From NCBI GenBank assembly GCA_020726505.1, contig JAHLEZ010000028.1, forward strand, positions 620,001-684,000: a stretch of DNA of 64,000 nt, read 5' to 3'. The notes beneath the pieces were generated by a model. The model saw nothing but the letters and a program-made list of their open reading frames with translations. It was not told the origin of the DNA and made no database searches. How positions within the stretch are numbered: the stretch's first letter is position 1; each line of letters starts with the position of its first letter. A program made the translations under genes and the position numbers. This document shows positions 1 to 12,330 of this stretch, piece after piece. This DNA is from Leptodontidium sp. MPI-SDFR-AT-0119 (Eukaryota > Ascomycota > Leotiomycetes > Helotiales > Leptodontidiaceae).

Positions 1-933
1 CGTCCGATGACCTGATATTATACATCTCGTATTGATAGTAAGTTTGAGTGCCTGAGTTCGGGATGGTGCATTTGGCTGTGAGGTTGTGTGTTGTGCCTGC
101 ATTTGAACAATCTCAACCTAAGGCGGGATTGGCTTGCGGTGCAGGGGGAAGCGCTGGGGCACGGCATGCTTTAGCTGTTTCCCATCAATCAGGCCAGAAT
201 ATTCCACGTCACCGTCAGCCGCTGGGTGCAGCATGTGACAATGGACTAAGAATAAAAAACACCGTTTGAATTGCCGTGGTAGCGGGCAAAACGTCGATTT
301 TGGTGGGGAAGCTACTAGATTAAGATCAGAATACGCCGCGGAGAACCACTCCTTGCTTCGTCAATGGAACAAGTGGGAAAATCTACGCAGCAGTTTCACT
401 CCGCGCGCCAAGTGACGTGGTTTAGGCATGTGAGCAGGAAGATTCCGATGTAAGGTTCCTATTATCCCCTTCCATGAGTATTAACTGAAATAACCCCAGA
501 GCTGTTGCAACTGGAGTTTATAAGTGTGTGTGGAGGATTGTTCCTTCCCAAATTCATGCTTTGTGACGTCACCCTGCTAAAAGGTCAAGGCTTGCGGCAA
601 AGAGTGAACGATTTCATGGACGGACTGTCCAACAACCGGGAGCTTCGTTAAACTAGTACATCTCGGGTTGAGATATTAATCGCTTCCTCCGCGTATTCTG
701 CATCTCCCAACAACGACCCTACGATAAGTGCTGCTTATCACCCCAATTTAGAAAAGTGATGCGCTATGCGGCTCATGGTGCGGCTTGCAGCGCCTGAGTT
801 TTTGCCGCCACCCTAAGCCGTACTTGAACCAAGTGGCGTAGTCATGCAAATGCAATATTACGTACACTTACCCTTGCACGCACATGCCACCACACGCGTC
901 CGAGCCTCCCACTTTGTCTCTATTATTCTTACG

Positions 934-1098
934 ATGACTCGATTATTTAGTGGGTTAATAGATAGCCAGATTGCTGACCTGATAGCCAATAAGCTTCAAA
1001 AAGATAAGCATGTAGAAGCTCTTATTCGGTTTCGAGATATTTCTCAGCGAGATCTGGACTGCTATTTTCGGGGGTTAACGATTTACTCCCTTTCGTAG
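934..1098 (+). CDS. Possible small ORF of 54 residues, unrecognised
   Basis: From an ATG at 934 this frame encodes about 54 residues with a balanced, mostly helical-looking composition rich in Asp, Lys, Leu and Ile and ending at a TAG at 1096-1098. The ATG follows a pyrimidine-rich stretch. There is no known motif, no signal peptide and no neighbour suggesting a role. It could be a small protein, the relic of an exon, or chance. The frame continues upstream to 844, but that part is rich in His and Ala and looks non-coding. Confidence 0.15.
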   Translation: MTRLFSGLIDSQIADLIANKLQKDKHVEALIRFRDISQRDLDCYFRGLTIYSLS

Positions 1099-1534
1099 GT
1101 ACTACTTGCTTCTACTGCCACTAATGATCGCAGTCCGACCTATCACTGATCGAGAATTACTCCCCAAAGCTGAGTAATGTAAGCCTTCTGGCCAATGTCA
1201 ATAGGCCTGTTGAACTTACAGCCTGGGCAGACGCCTGAATAGTAACGTAAACATGCGCTTGTCAGGCATGTATTTTGAGGTCATACTCCAGGCGAAGGCT
1301 TGGAAAGGTGGCATGAGGACTATTGCTTTCACATGTTGGTGCAGGTCAATATCCTCTAAGGCACCGAAGAACCTCAAATTCGTATTGCTCGGGACGGTTT
1401 CTGGATTGCGCACCTGTAAGCTTGTAATGTTTCCGCTTCCCAATGTCATGCACAGGTCGGGTCTCTGCGTGACCCATTGGGGGTTCTTAAATGCATCCCG
1501 ATCTATTTGATGTTATCCGGTTCCACCATCGCCA

Positions 1535-1623
1535 TATTATTTTCTTGCATCATTTTCTATGCTATTGGAGAAATTTGTTGATCTATTCTCTCAACCAAGC
1601 TATATCTTTTTTACTTCTATTCC
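1535..1623 (+). promoter_or_regulatory. Pyrimidine-rich leader before the GT4 gene start
   Basis: The stretch just before the ATG at 1624 is unusually T/C-rich, with runs such as TCTATTCTCTC and CTTTTTTAC. CT-rich tracts close to the start are common in filamentous-fungal promoters and 5' leaders. The ATG has G at +4. No clear TATA box is visible. This supports 1624 as the start, but the transcription start itself cannot be read from sequence. Confidence 0.35.
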
Positions 1624-4600
1624 ATGGCATCCTTCGTTCAGCCTGACCATTCGAGTAACTTAACCATGGAGACATGCAGAGAATCAAGGTTTGCAGTCTA
1701 CTGTAACAGCGCCTTGCCTGCCACCGAACGCCTAAAACACTGGTACCAATACCTCAATTTGTGCCTGGCAGTGGTGGCCATAGCAGTACCCTTGATCTTT
1801 TGTATTATGCGATTTCTTCAACCGCTGTGGCAACAATTGAAAGAGCGCAGCAGGGGGTTTGCAGCGGGCTGGGCGGGCGTTATTGCAAAAGGCATTAAAA
1901 TCACACGAGGGGAGTTTTGGGCAACGTTTAGATGGAGCAGAGCGTTTTATGGTGGAGGCTCGAAAATCTGTCCTTGCAGACTGCCTGCTGTGTGTCCAGG
2001 CGAAGCTCTCACGGCAATGTCTTCTTTTAGCACAACAAAACCTGACAGTGCTCACAGTTTACAAGGCAGGGGAATATCAGGAAGCGATCGTGGCTGGTGG
2101 TTCTGGATTCGCTCCTTGGCTAACTTGGGAATGAGCCGATCATCTATCCCTGATATACATGTCACTCCTGCACCCGCCGTTTTCCTTCGACCCGAGTTTC
2201 TCAGATCTATAAAATCCTTTACCTTCTACAACGAGAAAGGTCTCCCCTTTCACTCCAGTCCATTACAGGACTATCATCTTCACATAACGCCCTTGGCTAC
2301 TCCAAGAAAGGGAAATTGCTCGCTATTAAGATCGCCAAGCCAACCTTCATTGTCACACGCCTCATCTTCCAAGTCCGTCATTGGCTTCGTTGACTTGCAA
2401 AACTTGGACCCTCATGATCTTTCAGAAGCCGCTATTATCAACACGGCCCGACACTTAGACAAGCTCCGGATTGAGAATGGCAGCCCAGCTCTGGTCTTGC
2501 GCATATCTGACAGCAAATGCTTCCTACAGGTCACCAATCTCTTGAGTATATTTAACCAACAGTGTGTTAGTATCATTCTGATGTGCGACCCCGATGCAAC
2601 AATCCTCAACTCCATAGATTTTGGCCTCCTTGTCGGCACCATATTTGAGAACGCTTGCATTCTCGTCAACGGCCATCGCCGGGATTTCTTCCGAGCCGTT
2701 CGCCTACGGGAGATGATGGGACGATGTGCCGACGAAAGAGTTGTGCGGCCGGCATTTTTCGTGGGCTTCCTTGATCTTTGGCAGAGTCGCCCTACGGCTG
2801 CCGTTGTCAGGAGAGCATTTAAACAGGCCGAATACTACGAAGCAACCCTCGAGCATGGTCCAATGACAGGTTGTTCCCTGGAGGATAGTCCACGGGGTAA
2901 GCTCCCAATGAGTTTAAGCGGCTTCGACTTCTTGAAGCGCACAGAAATCATAGAGGTATGGGGTATTCAATCGACCCAAATTATAAGCAAAGGTTAACTC
3001 TGAATTGTATCTAGTTGCAAAGATCCTGGCTCAAAGAAACCAGAAAGGTGTACGTGAACACCGACTTGGAATCACCGCCTGTCGCCCCCCTCCCACTGAG
3101 TCAATTGCAGACCATACTGCCAATGATAGAAGATCTCTTGACCCCTTGTCATCTTTCAGAGGATCTTGAAAACATACGTGCAGAGATGGTACAACAAATT
3201 CGACCACCGGGGTGCATGGTGCATGCCCCGATACGGTCCGACTTCTGGGAGTTCTCAAGCGATGGAGAACAATTCTCACGTTTGGGATGCTTCCCATTGA
3301 CCAGAGGCGTGTCACAAAGGCAATACGAGGCAGTGCTCGAAACGCAGAAACACCTGAAGGCATTACATATGCTCCGCGCTCTGGACAATATGGAGATTGT
3401 GAGATTATTAGGCCAACTTCAAGCTTTGCGCAGGGCCAGTCGACATCGGGATCTATTGGATTCATTGACAAACGATATATCTTCGCACAAGGTCCAGATC
3501 TTCAAGGGTCTTGACACCGGTTTCACACTGCCAGGAGACATTGTCCATCTCTGGGGCCTGTCCTGCTCATCTGATAGATCTCCCACTGGATGCATCGACA
3601 TATTTGTATCTCAAAAAGCTCCTAGCGATGTTGCAACAGTGTTGCATACATACCTTGCACACCATGGAGTCGCGCGAGTTCATAGATATGAGGAGGAGCT
3701 CAGACTCGAACAAGAAACTGAGGCAGACAGCAGATATGAGCTTCCGGCTAATCTTCGGAGCGAGCTGGCCGAAGCAACAAATGCAGAACTACTATTCCTC
3801 CTAGAGCAACTCAGAATCTCGCAACTTGATCACCCGTTTAGAGATGCAATGGAAAATATTTGCTCGTCGATACTGATCGATGAGTCTTCCAGAGCAGCTT
3901 GGACTAATGCCCATTCAAAGGGTTTCTTGGAGGGCTCCATTTCGATGCAAGATCTTATACAGCGACGATTGGAAGAATTAGCACGGAGAGGTGCCAACAA
4001 ATTGCCTCTAATCAACAAGCTAACGGAGCTTTATCACTCTGTCGACCAACTTATAGCCGATGCACTTTTCCGTGCCGATCGCGACACATTGAATACCATC
4101 TCAGCTGCCCTCCTCGTGGCCTACGATCCTTGGAAAAGTTGGTCGCAATCGCAGTTCGTCGATATCAACGCCGATCTATTCGCTCTCATATTCTTCTGTT
4201 CACTCAGGAAAGCCGCCTTCGAAGAAGTCTATCTTGAAGCAACTGACAGATGCCCGTTCTTCCTAACACAGCCTGACCAGGCTGCTGTGTTCTCGGAGTT
4301 GTGGGTTTTGGGTTCTCAATGTGAGATCTACTTCGGCTTTCAACCCCTCGCCATGGGGGAGATTATTTTCAACCAACATCGTAGATTTCTGAAGCGCAAC
4401 CCCCCACCCAGAGATACATGGAATGGGACAGATGTCCTCACTGCCTACTCCTTTACGAATACCAGAAATGCCCTCAAGCCGATTCAGGTATATGACCAAG
4501 ACCTTGGAAGGAGATGTTGGATGTATCAAACGTATTGGAAACTGAAAGGAAGGTTGATGGAATTTGGATCACTCTCTATATTTTGCGTACCAGCCATTTT

Positions 4601-7600
4601 GGACGTCTGCCTGCTTACCATCCTTGGAAGGGGTTTGTTTCTGACTGCTTTTATGGGTAATGAGGAACGCCAAGCAGCGTGTTATGCTTTGCTAGCATCC
4701 CTCCTAATTACAGCCGGCGTTACTGGATGGGTAGGAAGCGTCGGCGGCTTTTATCTCTACAGTGTAAGTGTGCTTGCCCCAATCTTAAGACATATCATCT
4801 GTACTCTCCCGCGGCTATATATATCAAGCTGATTGCCCTTCACATAGTATGCTTTCGACAACATGAATTACTTCCTCGTGCAAAGGCTTTCCGGAGGCTT
4901 CGTCCTTGCCTTATTAGTGAGCGTATGCGGCTTTATCGCATTTGCATTGCAATATTCGCTGTTTGTCGGCTTCGTTTTCGTCGCCTACCTCATTATCTTG
5001 TCCACGTACCTGAACTTGCTGGGTAAATAGCTGATCTCCGGAGAAGAAATCAAGTTTTTCACTGCTGATTAATTATCTAGGAATCATGGCAACTATGCAC
5101 CGAAAAGGCAGTCCGTTAAAATCTGGTCGCATCGTTTTGTGGAGAACATTTCCATTACTTTTCATTTCACCTATCCTTTCAAGTTTTCTGAACGGTCATG
5201 ACTTGCTGATCTACCTCGTTGTGTTGTATGTTTTTCTGTTCTTTCTTATGTTTCAATATAGGAAGCTATGCCATGAGTGGTCCACCTGGACCTCCAAAGT
5301 CCCAGTCGTAAGAGAGGATGACATAATCGCCTGGTATCTAGAACGGCTTTTAACGCAATATGAAGGAGAAAGGTCTGCCGCAACCGAGACTGACACTACC
5401 GCTATCGCTAAATTGGCTCGATACACCTTCCTGATGGAAGTAAAGGCATTCAGTCGCAGAACCTTCAGAGTACCCAATAGTTGCGAGTCTGATGACTCCC
5501 TAGTTGCCAAAGTTGCGGCAGGGCTTCCACTCGCATTGTGGCTGCTTGAGAAAGAAAGCGCAGGCGCACAACTTCCCGAGCTATTTACGAACACATGGTT
5601 TATGAAATTGAATTTGGCGTTGAAAAACCAGCACCTCTTAGTTCAGGGCTTGAAGGAACACAATGTTTTCATCCTTTTCCGTTATGCACAATACGATGTA
5701 AGCCTCACTTCTCTGGCAAACCTATGCCTAGAGCTTGCTCGAATCTTGGGAAGTTTTCGCACTACTGATGTCTTATAGTTGGGTCAGAACATCGGGCTAT
5801 TCCTCATCTCTCTAATGGATCATTTGGTTGGCGTTGTAATGAGTGCACAACAGCCTCGCGCCGGCCTATATTCCGAAGAGAGGTCCCGCTATGGAATAAG
5901 CCTCTGCCTCCTGTACCTTCTCATGTCTGCCATTGCTGTAGACGCGACGCTTCAAAATTATTGGGAGGGAAGTTCTAAGTTATCGAATGAGAAGTTAATT
6001 GATTTCGACCACGCGCAGAGAGTATCTCAGATGTGGAAAGCGTATGTTACCCTGAAACTCTTCCTTGGTTAGCCCTAACTGGCTTCGGTACAGAGAGCGG
6101 AGACATCGATGGGTTGACGGTATTCTTGAGCTCTCCAGCAAGCTTTTATTCATTTTCGGTTTTACGACTCTTTTACTCTGGCTTCTCGTGGATGATTATC
6201 AGCAAATTATCATTTATTACGCCTACATCATTGGCTACACTGGCGTTATGGTATTTCAAGTAAGCATCAACAATACTCATCCTCTGCCACCCGGAGGAAG
6301 ACCCAATAATATTGACATTTGTCCGTTGGATTCACAGTTCAATCGCTGCTTTACAACAAGTGTCCCGGCCCATGTTTTATCTATTTTAGTCTCAGCAATG
6401 CTTGGTTTCGTTGTAGGCTGCCTTTTCCATGGCCTGCTCGCAACGACGGCAGTTCGATACGTCAACGCTTTGTCCTTGGATATAGCTTCATTGATGGGAG
6501 CAGTTTTGTCGTGCATTTGGGTCTGGAAAGACCCTGATTCTCGATCGGTGCCTTTCGCCAGTGTAACTCCTGAAAAGGACAACTCGAAAATTTGGTCGCA
6601 GAGGAGGCTTGGGGTTGGGGATACACCGCAGGTTTCGTACAATCACTCCACATTGGCAAATATTGTGGGGATCCAGATTATGTCTTCCGATAATTCAGCT
6701 GTTGCTCAAAGGGTCACCGAGCTATTGTGGCTTGCTATCCAAGAGCCAAATGTTTTCTCTGCAGAAACTGCCTGGTCCAGGAAACTCATAGAAAAAACCA
6801 TTGAAAGATGGGTTAGTGGCAGTATTGTTATCACTCTTGTAAGTCGACAATCATTCATGGAAGCCAGACTCCAGGACAGCTGGGCTATCAGTGAGTATGA
6901 GAACGGACTACTGCGAGTTACGGCAGGCTTCCTCGACGAGACAGAAGTCGAGCTTTTTCATGGAAGATGGAATCAGGCACTTGCTTATATGTAAGTTTGT
7001 TCCCCGCGATATTGGGGATTAACTTGCTCTAACGCAATGCTAGGCTAACAGAGGTTATTTTACATCATACTTCCAAGGCGTTTCTCCACCTCAGCCATCG
7101 CCATGCCATTCTGGCAGAACATTTCCTGCATGAGACCAATACAATTTCGAAACGCATTGAGTTCCAGCTGGCTACAGAGAATAACGATTCACTCACGAGC
7201 ATAATCCGGAAGACGAACGCCCTGTTGATGAAGCACTTATGTCTACAGATAGATGTGGAGTCTCAATGGGATGACGTTCCAGAAGTTGTTCGTCGTGCAG
7301 TTGTTGCTCGTGTCGTTGGCAAGCAGGCTGCAATCACTCCAGAAATGACACAGTGGATGGCTACAACTTCCAAGAATATAGAGCTCGACGACTTCGGCCT
7401 TGCACTATGTCTGAGAATCTTTCACTTTGGCATACAAAGACAGAGGAGTATGCAAATTGGACCACAGTTCAACTGTGTCGGCTTCTCCGAAGTCCCAACC
7501 CAGGTACAGTGCGAGCCGCTGAACGGGGCAATCACGAAACCTTCGGTGCTGTTACGCTGCCTACGGGTGATCATTCGATACATTGTTTCCATTGTGGAAT

Positions 7601-10600
7601 GGGTCGCGATACTCTCTTGCGCCGGGTCGGATATCGAACGGGAGCTGTGGTACTCTCTACGAGGGGTATATTTCCACGATACTATACTCAGGATGCTTCT
7701 ACTATTCTGGAAGATATGCTGGTCAATCAGGAATATATGGATAGTCACCATTCTAATCTATAACCGACCCACACTTGCCAATATGACAAGGCTAGCCCTG
7801 CGTGGTGCCAGACGAGAACTCCTTAGAAATTCCATCACGGTGGAACTACCTAGGAAAGTCGTCACGGGATTTGCGTCAAAAAGCGGTCATGGCAATATCA
7901 CCTTGGAGATCTTTGAAGGTTCTCTTAGGGAACGGCCAGCTGACAAGAAGCCTATTGCCACAGCCATTTATGACGAGGATTTTCGACTGAGCAGTCTCCA
8001 AGATCACGTCCCAAATGGCAAAGTCCAATCAACCTATCACTATGCCAATGCGGTACGAAGCCGTTGGCCAGTCTCTAAAACAGTCGTCGAACCGACGCGT
8101 AAACTGCGATGCCGGTACGACAAATTTGGGCGCGTCGTCAGTGGGACTCTTACTCTTGGGGTGGAGGAGTTTGAATTCGACTATCATTACAGAATGTGTC
8201 CAAATCGTAACGACGACATTTTGAGTGCAGATTATCGCCTAGCCAAATCAGAGACTCAGGAGACCCTGTCTGTGTATTGGAGCGTACCTGCTAAGCGCCA
8301 TTCTACTGGCAGCTATGACTGGGTCCCTTCAGAAAGAATCGCCCAGATAGTGAGGAAGATTGGTGATAAGAAATACATCACATCTTGGGATTACCAGCAC
8401 AAGCGAGATCCGAGAATTTCGACCGTTCTAGAGGAAGGAGGCCGCCGAAATCATGTTACCAATCCTCCCAAAGTATTTGACGAAGAAGAGCAACTTATAG
8501 ACAGACCCACAAATCTATTTTTTGACGCCGATGATCTGTTTATATATCACCGAAGTGCCCAATTGGAAAGAATCCTTTCCGGCACGTTGCGAAGGCAAAA
8601 TCCTTTCACCAACATGCTGCCCAGAGTTGCTGGGGTTGCGTGGCCGTATTGGAGTCGGACCGTGGTATATCAAAAGATACCCACCTGGAGACTCCGGACA
8701 GAGTTGTGGAAGCTATGGGTTGCCACAGGTACTCTGGATGCTGCTACCGCGTGCTGGATGGACGAGCTCATTTTACGGCAGGAGCCGTTACTTCAAAGGT
8801 ACTGGCGGATGCGCGACACCGGACGCCTACGCCAGGCTAAAAGTGCACTGGACGAAGGCATTGATCAAATCGTTCTGGCCATGGATATAACTACCGAAAT
8901 CTCGCAGACTTGTTCGCTGCCAATTAAGCCTGCAGATCTTTACACCATGGGTCTGGGTAAAGATGCTAGCCAGGTCACAAGCCGACCGGATGATTGCTAC
9001 CGGGACACAGACGATCGTATATCTATTATCTTTAATGATATTGGCTGCTGGCCGGATGCCCCTGGAGGCGTGTCCAACTGTCGTAGAGACTTGGTCAATG
9101 GCCACAGTACTATTCGAAATCATGTTCTTGCTGAATCAGCCAACGATTATGGTATCCCACGCTACCAGATCGAGAGGAATGTGCAGTCGATCAAGTTACT
9201 CCCCCTCTGGGGCTTGGACTGCAAAACCGCTCAGCACGGCATCATTGATAATCTGCTTCAGTCGCAAGTGGATGAGAAGATTAATAACACAGATGTCCAG
9301 CAAGATATTGTTGGCGTCTTTATCCCCCTTCTCACACACTTTGTGAAAGGCGCCCGTACAAAGCGGCATACAAGAGCGGGATTGATATCGTATAGCAATA
9401 TTCTGCTCGACATGTCGAAATACTTCGAGCAGAAAGATTACAACAAGACGTGGCAATCAAAAGAGGTGGAAAGAGCCTGGATGGAGGCGTGGTTGCGCCA
9501 GTACAACGACCCAACCATTGTTGATCCGTCAGAGTACTTCGATATCGAACGGCCGACTATGTCAGAATTCAGGGAAGCCCTCAACCTCTACATTTCCTAT
9601 TTCTTCATCTACTCTGTTCAGATTCCTGGGGCGTGCCCCCGCGTTTTTCAGAGCACTCATCACGGAATTAGCAGTCTCTTTGGCATGGTTCTAAAGTATC
9701 GAAGGGGAGCCACATTCGGTATTTGGGACCATGCAATTCTCTGGAGAGAGTCTTGCTTAAATATCAGCCCTGCTCAGAGTCTGCTTCCGATATCTGTGCA
9801 AGCTATGCTGCTCGCTGGAATAGGCTTAGCGGCTCGCCTTGCCTACCTGCACGTGGATGTAATTCTGCCTTGCACATCTGTGTTCAATCCGTATGTCTTA
9901 CCCATTTGCTCTACATTTACGTGACAGAAATTAACGACTTCAGGGTGTGGGAAGCTGAAATTGGCACAGATCAAGGCCGTCTGGGAAGCAAGAAGCTATT
10001 CTCCCGTAAGATCGATCCTATTGTTAATGGCATCAACAACATGGAATCTTTCACGCCAGTTGAAACGATCCGGAGCGACAAACCTACCGTCGTCATGTTG
10101 TCAAACGTCCAATTCATCAAAGATATCAAAACAGCCGTCCTTGCTGGGGATCTAATTATTAACTCCTTTGGCTTCGAGGACTACCGCTTGCTCGTTTACG
10201 GTGCACAAGACCGGCAGCCCTCTTATGCAGTGGAAGTAGCAAAACTCATTTCGGACCGTAACTTGACCGGTAAAGTCATCTTGGCCGGTTTCGGCTCGCC
10301 CAAGGAAGTCCTAAAAGATGCATGGGTATTTATGAACTCATCTCTTTCGGAAGGGCTTCCACTAGCTATCGGCGAGGCTGCTCTAGCAGGCGTCCCGATC
10401 GTTGCTACGGAGGTTGGCGCAACGGCCCTCGTATTGACTGATCCTGATAACTCCTGTAGATACGGAGAGGTCGTCCCGCCAAACGACCCCATGTCGCTCG
10501 CCCGAGCCCAGCTGAGTCTGCTGGCTATGCTAGGACCTTGGGCGAAGTACACCACGGATGAAGCACCAACACTTGCCCTGCCCGATGTTATTGGCCCGAA

Positions 10601-11087
10601 CGACGTGAAATGGATAACGAAACGCATGTATGACAAGACTGGGGATCGACGTAAGCTAGGTCTCATGTCGCGCCAGGTCGTGCTACGTTGCTTCCACGGA
10701 GACCGCTATTTGCGGGAGCACGAGCAGATGTACTGGATCCAGTGGCACCTGGCACAGATCCGGGCTAATAAAGATCTAAGCGCACAGGCAATGTCATTGT
10801 TCCGCTATGGGATTCCGTCAGCACTGAGCTATAATGAAGAAGACGGGAGACAAAGTTCGATTGCTGTTACAGGATCCGGGAGCTATTTGACCGAGAGAGG
10901 GAAAGACATAGATGAAGGGATAATGGCGAGCAGCACATATTTTCGTTGGCAAGATTTTTCTGAAATATCTAGGCGATCAAAGAACACGCATACAAGGGGT
11001 AGGGAGCGCACTAAGGGTTTTCAGAAGCTGGCTCGAAATTTGATGCTAAAGAAGAGGAATTCAAGAAGCCAGCTCACTAGCCCCTAA
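1624..11087 (+). CDS. Giant multi-pass membrane GT4 glycosyltransferase (PelF-like C-terminus)
   Basis: Nine exons join in one frame: 1624-2955, 3015-4763, 4848-5022, 5081-5697, 5779-6041, 6094-6259, 6338-6990, 7044-9890, 9944-11087 (8,946 nt, about 2,981 residues). Introns are 52-84 bp with GT...AG ends; the one at 6042-6093 has a CTAAC branch point. A membrane segment lies at residues 44-64, more at about 960-1085, 1100-1140, 1330-1350 and 1390-1570, and two at 1820-1895. The C-terminal third is a GT-B GT4 module of PelF type: N-terminal lobe from about 2310 with a Gly-Gly-Val loop near 2326, donor lobe from about 2625 with the EX7E pair E2737/E2745 (motif EGLPLAIGE). GT4 enzymes of this kind build secreted polysaccharide; Aspergillus Gtb3 of the galactosaminogalactan cluster is the known fungal parallel (family knowledge, not searched). 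No epimerase, deacetylase or glycosidase partner lies nearby. Exon 1 probably contains two compensating indels (see findings). Intron 6260-6337 is 78 nt and in frame, so retention is possible. Confidence 0.85.
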
Positions 11088-11102
11088 TAATTTAATTACC
11101 TT

Positions 11103-11153
11103 AGTTTTTTTTTTTGGAAGGGCGGGGAAGGGGGGCGGGGGGGGCGGGGGGGT
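11103..11153 (+). other. G-rich tract just after the GT4 gene
   Basis: About 15 bases after the stop codon a run of T is followed by repeated G runs of 3 to 8 separated by one or two bases. This satisfies the usual G-quadruplex pattern on the plus strand. It lies at the exact boundary between the intact gene and the transposon block. It might affect 3' end formation of the gene, or mark a decayed polypurine tract, but neither is shown. Confidence 0.6.
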
Positions 11154-11159
11154 TGTTGT

Positions 11160-12330
11160 TTACAAAGTCTAATAGTCGGTTAATAGTCGGCAGCCCGCCT
11201 ACTTCGCTTCGCTTATGGTTAGCGAAAGCAAGTGTTCCGTTCATTTAGCGAAATAAACAATATTTAATTCTACGATACAAAATTGATACGGGGAGGTCCC
11301 GATGTGTATGAATATATTGTGAAGAAGGTTATTGTTTAAGGTATTGGAAAGTGCTGCTTAACGGGGTAGGAGCACGTGAGTGGTCACGTTGCTAGCAAAT
11401 TCCTAGTAACCTCCCGTAACAATTGCCCGCTTCAAAAGAAAAGCACAGCGCCCACGCTGTAATCGAATAAACTAATAAGGATACAAGAGAGGCGCATAAA
11501 ATGAGCGTAATAGGTCTGAAAGACGCGTTAAATGCTGACTTGAATACTAAAGGGGTATAAAGGGAGTGTCAAACTTGCATAGAAAGAAACAAAAGGCACA
11601 ATGCCGAGGCTACGGCTATAGCGCAGGAACTACGGAGGTGTGTACGTTGGCTTCGTATTCGGCAATCAGCTCGTTACAATTACCAAGGTCTTTAATACTT
11701 ATCCATTGATCGTCCACCGGCTCCCAGCTCAGCTACCTGAGTAGATGCTGAGTACTAGATCTACGACCTCGTTTGATCACGCGTTGTCAAGGAAACGTTT
11801 GACTTCCTACTCAGGCTCGCTATGGACGACTATGGCCTCTTGTTGCTGAGCCCGAGGCTGATCGTACGGGTAGAGCTTTTGTATTACCGCTCACTTGAAA
11901 GGTTAACCCTTAATATATTTATGGCTACGTCTACGGTAGATATTGATGTAGTAGTGCCTGGACCCTGACTCAGTGCTAATTACATCTCTATTTTACAGCT
12001 ACCTCTTGTAAGTATTAGCAACGTCCTGATCCCAGGACCACCCCAGACTAGCTTCTGCAGAGTAATTTGGTGACTGCCGAATAGAGTGATGTCCAGCTGG
12101 AGCAACTCCGGGCTTTCCCATCCTCCGCCCCGAAGAACCAAGTATTCAAAGCACCACCCAACCAGAGACCCACCCATAATGTTTAGGCTGCTATTCGAGA
12201 ACCAGATAACCTAGATGTTCTTGGCGCGAAAAGACTCGACGTTGCTGGGTGGTAGGCATGACTTCAGTCCCGCCTTGGTTTGGGGCACCCTCCCCTTGCT
12301 GACTATGTGACCGGCTTTAGGATTAGGCTC
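11160..12330 (-). mobile_element. Decayed 3' end of a chromovirus (Gypsy-type) retrotransposon
   Basis: On the minus strand between about 11880 and 11640 two overlapping frames together give a chromodomain-like stretch: an EV-RFLDN beginning, then WEPVDD and LGNCNELIAEYEA. The order (EV.x.ILD, W.P, NC.ELI.EY) matches the C-terminal chromodomain of chromovirus integrases. In-frame TAG/TGA at expected Trp codons and frame changes show decay. Sequence at 11160-11640 would then be its 3' untranslated region or LTR, and 11900-12330 more upstream pol, but neither is recognisable. The element is less AT-rich than the block to its right, so it may be from a different age. Confidence 0.5.

Larger units (their letters stand above)
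1..1623. other. Intergenic region upstream of the GT4 gene
   Basis: No convincing gene, RNA gene or repeat was found in this stretch. Base composition is balanced and unlike the AT-rich block further right, so it has not been heavily RIP-mutated. Several short open frames occur on both strands (for example around 48-269, 1216-1510), but none has a recognisable motif, splice structure or protein-like composition over a useful length. The last 90 bases are described separately as the likely leader of the following gene. Confidence 0.5.

Noticed and set aside
6042..6072. A 31-bp intron ending at the TTAG at 6072
   Set aside because: It is shorter than the fungal minimum. The AG at 6093 gives a 52-bp intron with a CTAAC branch point and keeps the frame.
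7353..7763. A 136-residue open frame inside the GT4 gene
   Set aside because: It lies in another frame of exon 8. The exon 8 frame is continuous for 949 codons, splices correctly at both ends and has the membrane and glycosyltransferase features.
8522..8890. A 122-residue open frame inside the GT4 gene
   Set aside because: Shadow of exon 8, with Cys/Gly/Arg-rich composition and no splice support.
10223..10666. A 147-residue minus-strand frame opposite the GT4 donor lobe
   Set aside because: It mirrors the conserved GT4 motif region on plus and is Ser/Arg/Pro-rich, as expected for an antisense shadow.
11980..12177. A 65-residue minus-strand frame upstream of the chromodomain relic
   Set aside because: It has no integrase motif and unnatural Gly/Trp-rich composition. 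Kept only as part of the decayed element.
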